Source: Melioribacteraceae bacterium (GTDB lineage: Bacteria; Bacteroidota; Ignavibacteria; Ignavibacteriales; Melioribacteraceae). From it: 8,325 bases of DNA. Where the stretch lies: NCBI GenBank assembly GCA_015486905.1, contig WFQV01000519.1, positions 1 through 8,325 of the forward strand, given 5' to 3'. This document shows positions 6,136-8,325 of this stretch, one piece after another (within the stretch, counting starts at the first letter, position 1; every line of letters starts with the position of its first letter). The translations under genes were made by a program, and so were the position numbers. Below the pieces are notes generated by a model. That model saw only the letters and a program-made list of their open reading frames with translations, was not told the origin of the DNA and searched no databases.

Positions 6136-7116
6136 ATGATTTCGGTTGTAACAGGCGGTACGGGATTTGTAGGTAGTCATTTGGTGGATTTACTTTTAAG
6201 CAAAGGACACTCGGTTAAATGCATTGTGAGAAAAACCAGTAACTTAAGATGGTTAAAAGGTAAGCCTGTTGAAATAATCGATTCGGGATTACTTAATAAA
6301 GAGAAGTTGAAAGAGATTCTTAAAGATGCCGATTATTTGTTTCACGTTGCAGGAGTTGTAAAAGCGAAGGATTGGGAAGGATATTACAAGGGTAACGTTG
6401 AACCTGCTAAGAATCTTTTGGAATCGTTGGTTGAATTAAATTCACAAATTAAAAGAGTAATTGTTGTTAGCAGTCAAACTGTTAGCGGCCCGTCTCGGGA
6501 TGGAAAGCCGGTTACCGAAGAAATGGAACCCCGACCGATAACCCGTTACGGCAAAAGTAAATTGGAAGAAGAAAAATTAGTTTTATCTTACAAAAGCATG
6601 CTTCCCATTACGATTATTCGCCCGCCTGCCATTTATGGTGAAAGAGATACTGAAATTTATCTTTTCTTTAAAACTTACAAACAAGGTTTAATGACGAAAG
6701 TCGGTTTTGACAAAAAATTAATTAGTATCATTAACGTAAAAGATTTGGTTAGGGGAATCTACCAGGCGGCAATGGAACCGAAAGCCGAAGGAGAAATTTA
6801 CTTTATTAGTTCTGAAAAATTTTACGATTGGGACCAAATTGGTGATGCCACTGCAAAGGCTTTCGGTAAGAAAGCAATTAAAATTAGCCTTCCGCATTTC
6901 TTGGTTTATTCGGTAGCTGTAATAGCGGAATTTTTTGCATTATTTTCAAAGAAAGCCGCAACGTTCAACATTGAAAAAGCACGAGATTTTGTTCAAAAGT
7001 ATTGGATTTGCAGCGCCGGCAAGGCAAAAAGGGATTTCGGATTTGTTCAGGAAATATCGCTCGAAGAAGGAATTAAGCAGACAATCGATTGGTACAAAAG
7101 CGAAAAGTGGCTTTGA
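6136..7116 (+). CDS. Extended SDR family NAD(P)-dependent reductase, probable ceramide reductase (CerR-like)
   Basis: This 326-residue extended short-chain dehydrogenase starts with the Rossmann motif TGGTGFVG (6-13). Other markers are DADYLFHVAGVV (64-75), the active-site strand VIVVSSQTVSG (108-118), Tyr138 and Lys142 in YGKSK (the Y-x3-K pair), and IRPPAIYGERD (161-171). It belongs to the NAD-dependent epimerase/3-beta-hydroxysteroid dehydrogenase group, where substrate cannot be read from motifs alone. A hydrophobic stretch (about 253-270) could touch the membrane, fitting a lipid substrate. Its position, divergent from the SPT-like and GNAT-type genes with a 110-bp shared region, suggests it reduces the 3-keto group of the N-acylated sphingoid base to dihydroceramide. 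The ATG is preceded by AAGGTG at 5-nt spacing. The last 70 bp overlap the 3' end of the convergent DUF123 gene. The alternative is a sugar-nucleotide or sterol-type SDR. Confidence 0.85.
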   Translation: MISVVTGGTGFVGSHLVDLLLSKGHSVKCIVRKTSNLRWLKGKPVEIIDSGLLNKEKLKEILKDADYLFHVAGVVKAKDWEGYYKGNVEPAKNLLESLVELNSQIKRVIVVSSQTVSGPSRDGKPVTEEMEPRPITRYGKSKLEEEKLVLSYKSMLPITIIRPPAIYGERDTEIYLFFKTYKQGLMTKVGFDKKLISIINVKDLVRGIYQAAMEPKAEGEIYFISSEKFYDWDQIGDATAKAFGKKAIKISLPHFLVYSVAVIAEFFALFSKKAATFNIEKARDFVQKYWICSAGKAKRDFGFVQEISLEEGIKQTIDWYKSEKWL

Positions 7117-7511
7117 GGAATTCTCTTCCTCGAGTAAAGCAAATGGGTCTGACAAATATTGCAATCGGAATTACCAAAGTGGGGAATTGAATTTACCGCA
7201 AATTTTAATTTCAACATTTTCTGAACGGTTTCACATTCGGCGCTTTTAGGGGCAAAGGGTAAAATGCAAATTTTAGTAATTCGTGTTTCTTCTGCGGTGG
7301 TTAGTAAATCAATGTGCCAGCGAACAATTTTTTCTTTTTTAAGATGCCTTTGAATTCTGGAACGTAAATTTTTTTGTGCGCTTCCCACGTAATAATAATA
7401 ACCTTTCTCAAGGTGCACTTTCCCGAAAGCCTTTGTTTTAAGTGTGAAATCATATTCCGTAAAAATTTCGAGAATGTAAATACCGCGGTTTACTTCAATT
7501 CGATTTTGCAC
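7047..7511 (-). CDS. DUF123 (GIY-YIG-like, Uri superfamily) small protein
   Basis: The 154-residue protein matches the DUF123 pattern closely: GIYILEIF (10-17), EKGYYYYVGSAQKNLRSRIQRH (35-56), KIVRWHIDLL (61-70) and the C-terminal HFGNSDCNICQTHLLYS (111-127) with its conserved SDC and HL. DUF123 is distantly related to GIY-YIG nucleases; in some prokaryotes it occurs alone or fused to endonuclease III. Its activity is not established, and a DNA-processing role is inference. The start is GTG, overlapping the last 17 bp of the lipoprotein gene, with AAGAAG directly beside it rather than at normal spacing, so coupled translation is likely. The conserved domain ends near residue 127. About 27 further residues, mostly antisense to the reductase gene 3' end, look like a run-on tail. 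Confidence 0.85.
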   Translation of the reverse strand: MQNRIEVNRGIYILEIFTEYDFTLKTKAFGKVHLEKGYYYYVGSAQKNLRSRIQRHLKKEKIVRWHIDLLTTAEETRITKICILPFAPKSAECETVQKMLKLKFAVNSIPHFGNSDCNICQTHLLYSRKRIPQSHFSLLYQSIVCLIPSSSDIS

Positions 7512-7902
7512 CTTCTTTAATCCACGTTTTTATTCCTTGAATTTCCTTCTGTGAGAGCGGGAGTACGGGTGCACCCACCGGCGGCATTGGTCCGTAACCC
7601 GATTCCCCTTCAATTGCCCAAACTAAGATACTGTTTTCGGGATGATAAGGGACAACAATTAACTCATCAGCAGTTGCGTTGCCATAGCTCGTTAGGCTTA
7701 AATCCCCCGCACGGGTTTGGTCATCATGACAACCGGAGCTTGTACACTTCAAATTAAAAATAGGTTGAATATATTTGGAATAGCTCACATTGGACGTTGG
7801 AATATCCTGTCCGGAATTTGAAACAGTGTCGTCACAACCGAAAGCAATCGCTAATACGAACGACAAAAATATTGAAAATAAAAGAAGGCTAAGAGATTTC
7901 AA
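7495..7902 (-). CDS. Cytochrome-c-like lipoprotein with single CxxxxCH haem motif
   Basis: This 135-residue exported protein has a signal peptide (Lys2, hydrophobic 4-21) ending in AIAFGC, so Cys23 is the probable lipid-modified residue; Phe at -2 makes the lipobox imperfect. The mature part reads SKYIQPIFNLKC (42-53), then a haem-binding-like Cys53-x4-Cys58-His59, and a later GPMPPVG with Met106 as a plausible axial ligand, ending in GIKTWIKEGA (123-132). The order matches the small Planctomycete-type cytochrome c domain common in Ignavibacteria-like genomes. CxxxxCH instead of CxxCH is unusual for a single-haem site, so covalent haem is not certain. It would sit in the periplasm or cell envelope; partner and electron donor are unknown. 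The start is TTG with GGTGAG 5 nt upstream. Its 3' end overlaps the DUF123 start in another frame. Confidence 0.8.
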   Translation of the reverse strand: MKSLSLLLFSIFLSFVLAIAFGCDDTVSNSGQDIPTSNVSYSKYIQPIFNLKCTSSGCHDDQTRAGDLSLTSYGNATADELIVVPYHPENSILVWAIEGESGYGPMPPVGAPVLPLSQKEIQGIKTWIKEGAKSN

Positions 7903-7949
7903 ATTTTCTCACCAAATAAAATATTTTTAAAAATGAAATTTACAATTAA

Positions 7950-7978
7950 TTGACAAATAAATTTAACTTGTCTAAATT
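7950..7978 (+). promoter_or_regulatory. Promoter for tRNA-Ala
   Basis: A perfect TTGACA (7950-7955) is followed after 17 nt by TAAATT (7973-7978), which matches the -10 consensus at 4 of 6 positions. Transcription would begin near 7985, leaving a leader of about 17 nt before the tRNA at 8002. The stretch also contains GACAA-N11-TTGTC, so it may carry a dyad site as well. Confidence 0.6.
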
Positions 7979-8001
7979 TACACTTCGGTTCTTAGAATTA
8001 T

Positions 8002-8074
<73 letters not shown>

Positions 8075-8078
8075 CAAG

Positions 8079-8095
8079 AAAAACCTTCGTTTTTT
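8079..8095 (+). terminator. Possible weak terminator after tRNA-Ala
   Basis: AAAAAC (8079-8084) and GTTTTT (8089-8094) form a 6-bp stem with a CTTC loop, starting 5 nt beyond the tRNA end. The T run is part of the stem itself and the stem is almost all A-T, so strength is doubtful; position is the main argument. Confidence 0.35.
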
Positions 8096-8194
8096 GTTAA
8101 AGTACCCAATTTTTTAACTCTCTCTTAATTTATTGCCTTTTTTTAAAATCGTCTAATTGTGGCTATTTAGAGCTCATTTATCCGTCAAAATTAT

Positions 8195-8286
8195 GTCGAA
8201 AAAATTTATGCGTTTTTTGCGCATTGATTCGACGTTTGCGTTAATGTAATACTTCGAAGTTATGCTGGTATCTTTAAGCAGCATAA
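8195..8286. other. Cluster of inverted repeats in the gene-poor region after tRNA-Ala
   Basis: From 8075 to the window end I see no convincing gene. The stretch holds a nested dyad, with outer arms GTCGAA (8195-8200) and TTCGAC (8228-8233) and inner arms ATGCG (8208-8212) and CGCAT (8220-8224). It also has a perfect 10-bp palindrome ACTTCGAAGT (8251-8260), and 8-bp arms TTATGCTG (8260-8267) and CAGCATAA (8279-8286) around an 11-nt loop. These could be a leader RNA, protein sites upstream of a gene beyond the window, or part of an element placed after the tRNA. An ATG at 8262 opens a frame that runs 21 codons to the edge, but it has no ribosome binding site and lies inside the hairpin. Confidence 0.45.
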
Positions 8287-8325
8287 ATCGAAAAAAAGGA
8301 AGAGTAAACCTCGCAAGGGCAAGAG

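Noticed and set aside
8193..8249. Short plus-strand frame of 18 codons starting ATGTCG
   Set aside because: It has no ribosome binding site, is very short, and overlaps the nested inverted repeat.
8262..8325. Open frame from ATG at 8262 running to the window edge
   Set aside because: No ribosome binding site and the start lies within a hairpin; 21 codons rich in basic residues are too little to call a gene.

Overview
The window is an AT-rich bacterial chromosome segment with seven protein genes and one tRNA gene. Clear Shine-Dalgarno sequences (AAGGAG, GGAGGA, AAGGAGG) and several TTG/GTG starts argue against typical Bacteroidia, where such sites are weak. The gene repertoire (serine palmitoyltransferase-like enzyme, GNAT acyltransferase, SDR reductase, Ignavibacteria-style single-haem lipoprotein) would fit the Ignavibacteria/Chlorobi side of the FCB group. 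This placement is inference from style and content; no marker gene is present.

Layout. (1) 1-2204, plus strand: the 3' part of a PEP/pyruvate-binding-domain protein cut by the left edge, followed after 2 nt by a small HisH-like class-I glutamine amidotransferase. The latter has lost both its nucleophilic Cys (now Ser76) and its catalytic His (now Phe175), so it looks like a pseudoenzyme. (2) 2237-3424, minus strand: an AAA_14/DUF4143 ATPase. Just upstream lie three copies of a dyad-symmetric 20-bp motif at an exact 22-bp period (3454-3517). (3) 3624-7116: a putative bacterial ceramide cluster. A serine palmitoyltransferase-like PLP enzyme and a two-lobed GNAT-type acyltransferase form a minus-strand operon ending at a strong intrinsic terminator. 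An SDR reductase is transcribed divergently. (4) 7047-7902, minus strand: a small cytochrome-c-like lipoprotein overlapping the start of a DUF123 (GIY-YIG-like) protein, whose 3' end in turn overlaps the 3' end of the reductase gene. (5) 8002-8074: tRNA-Ala(GGC) with a TTGACA promoter, followed by about 250 nt without a convincing gene but rich in inverted repeats.

How they fit together. The strongest functional reading is sphingolipid synthesis: SPT makes 3-ketosphinganine, the GNAT-type enzyme N-acylates it, and the SDR reduces the 3-keto group. This matches the three-enzyme bacterial ceramide route described in Caulobacter (Spt, bCerS, CerR). The PEP-binding protein and pseudo-amidotransferase probably work as a pair of unknown function. 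The ATPase with its repeat array looks like a self-contained, possibly autoregulated module.
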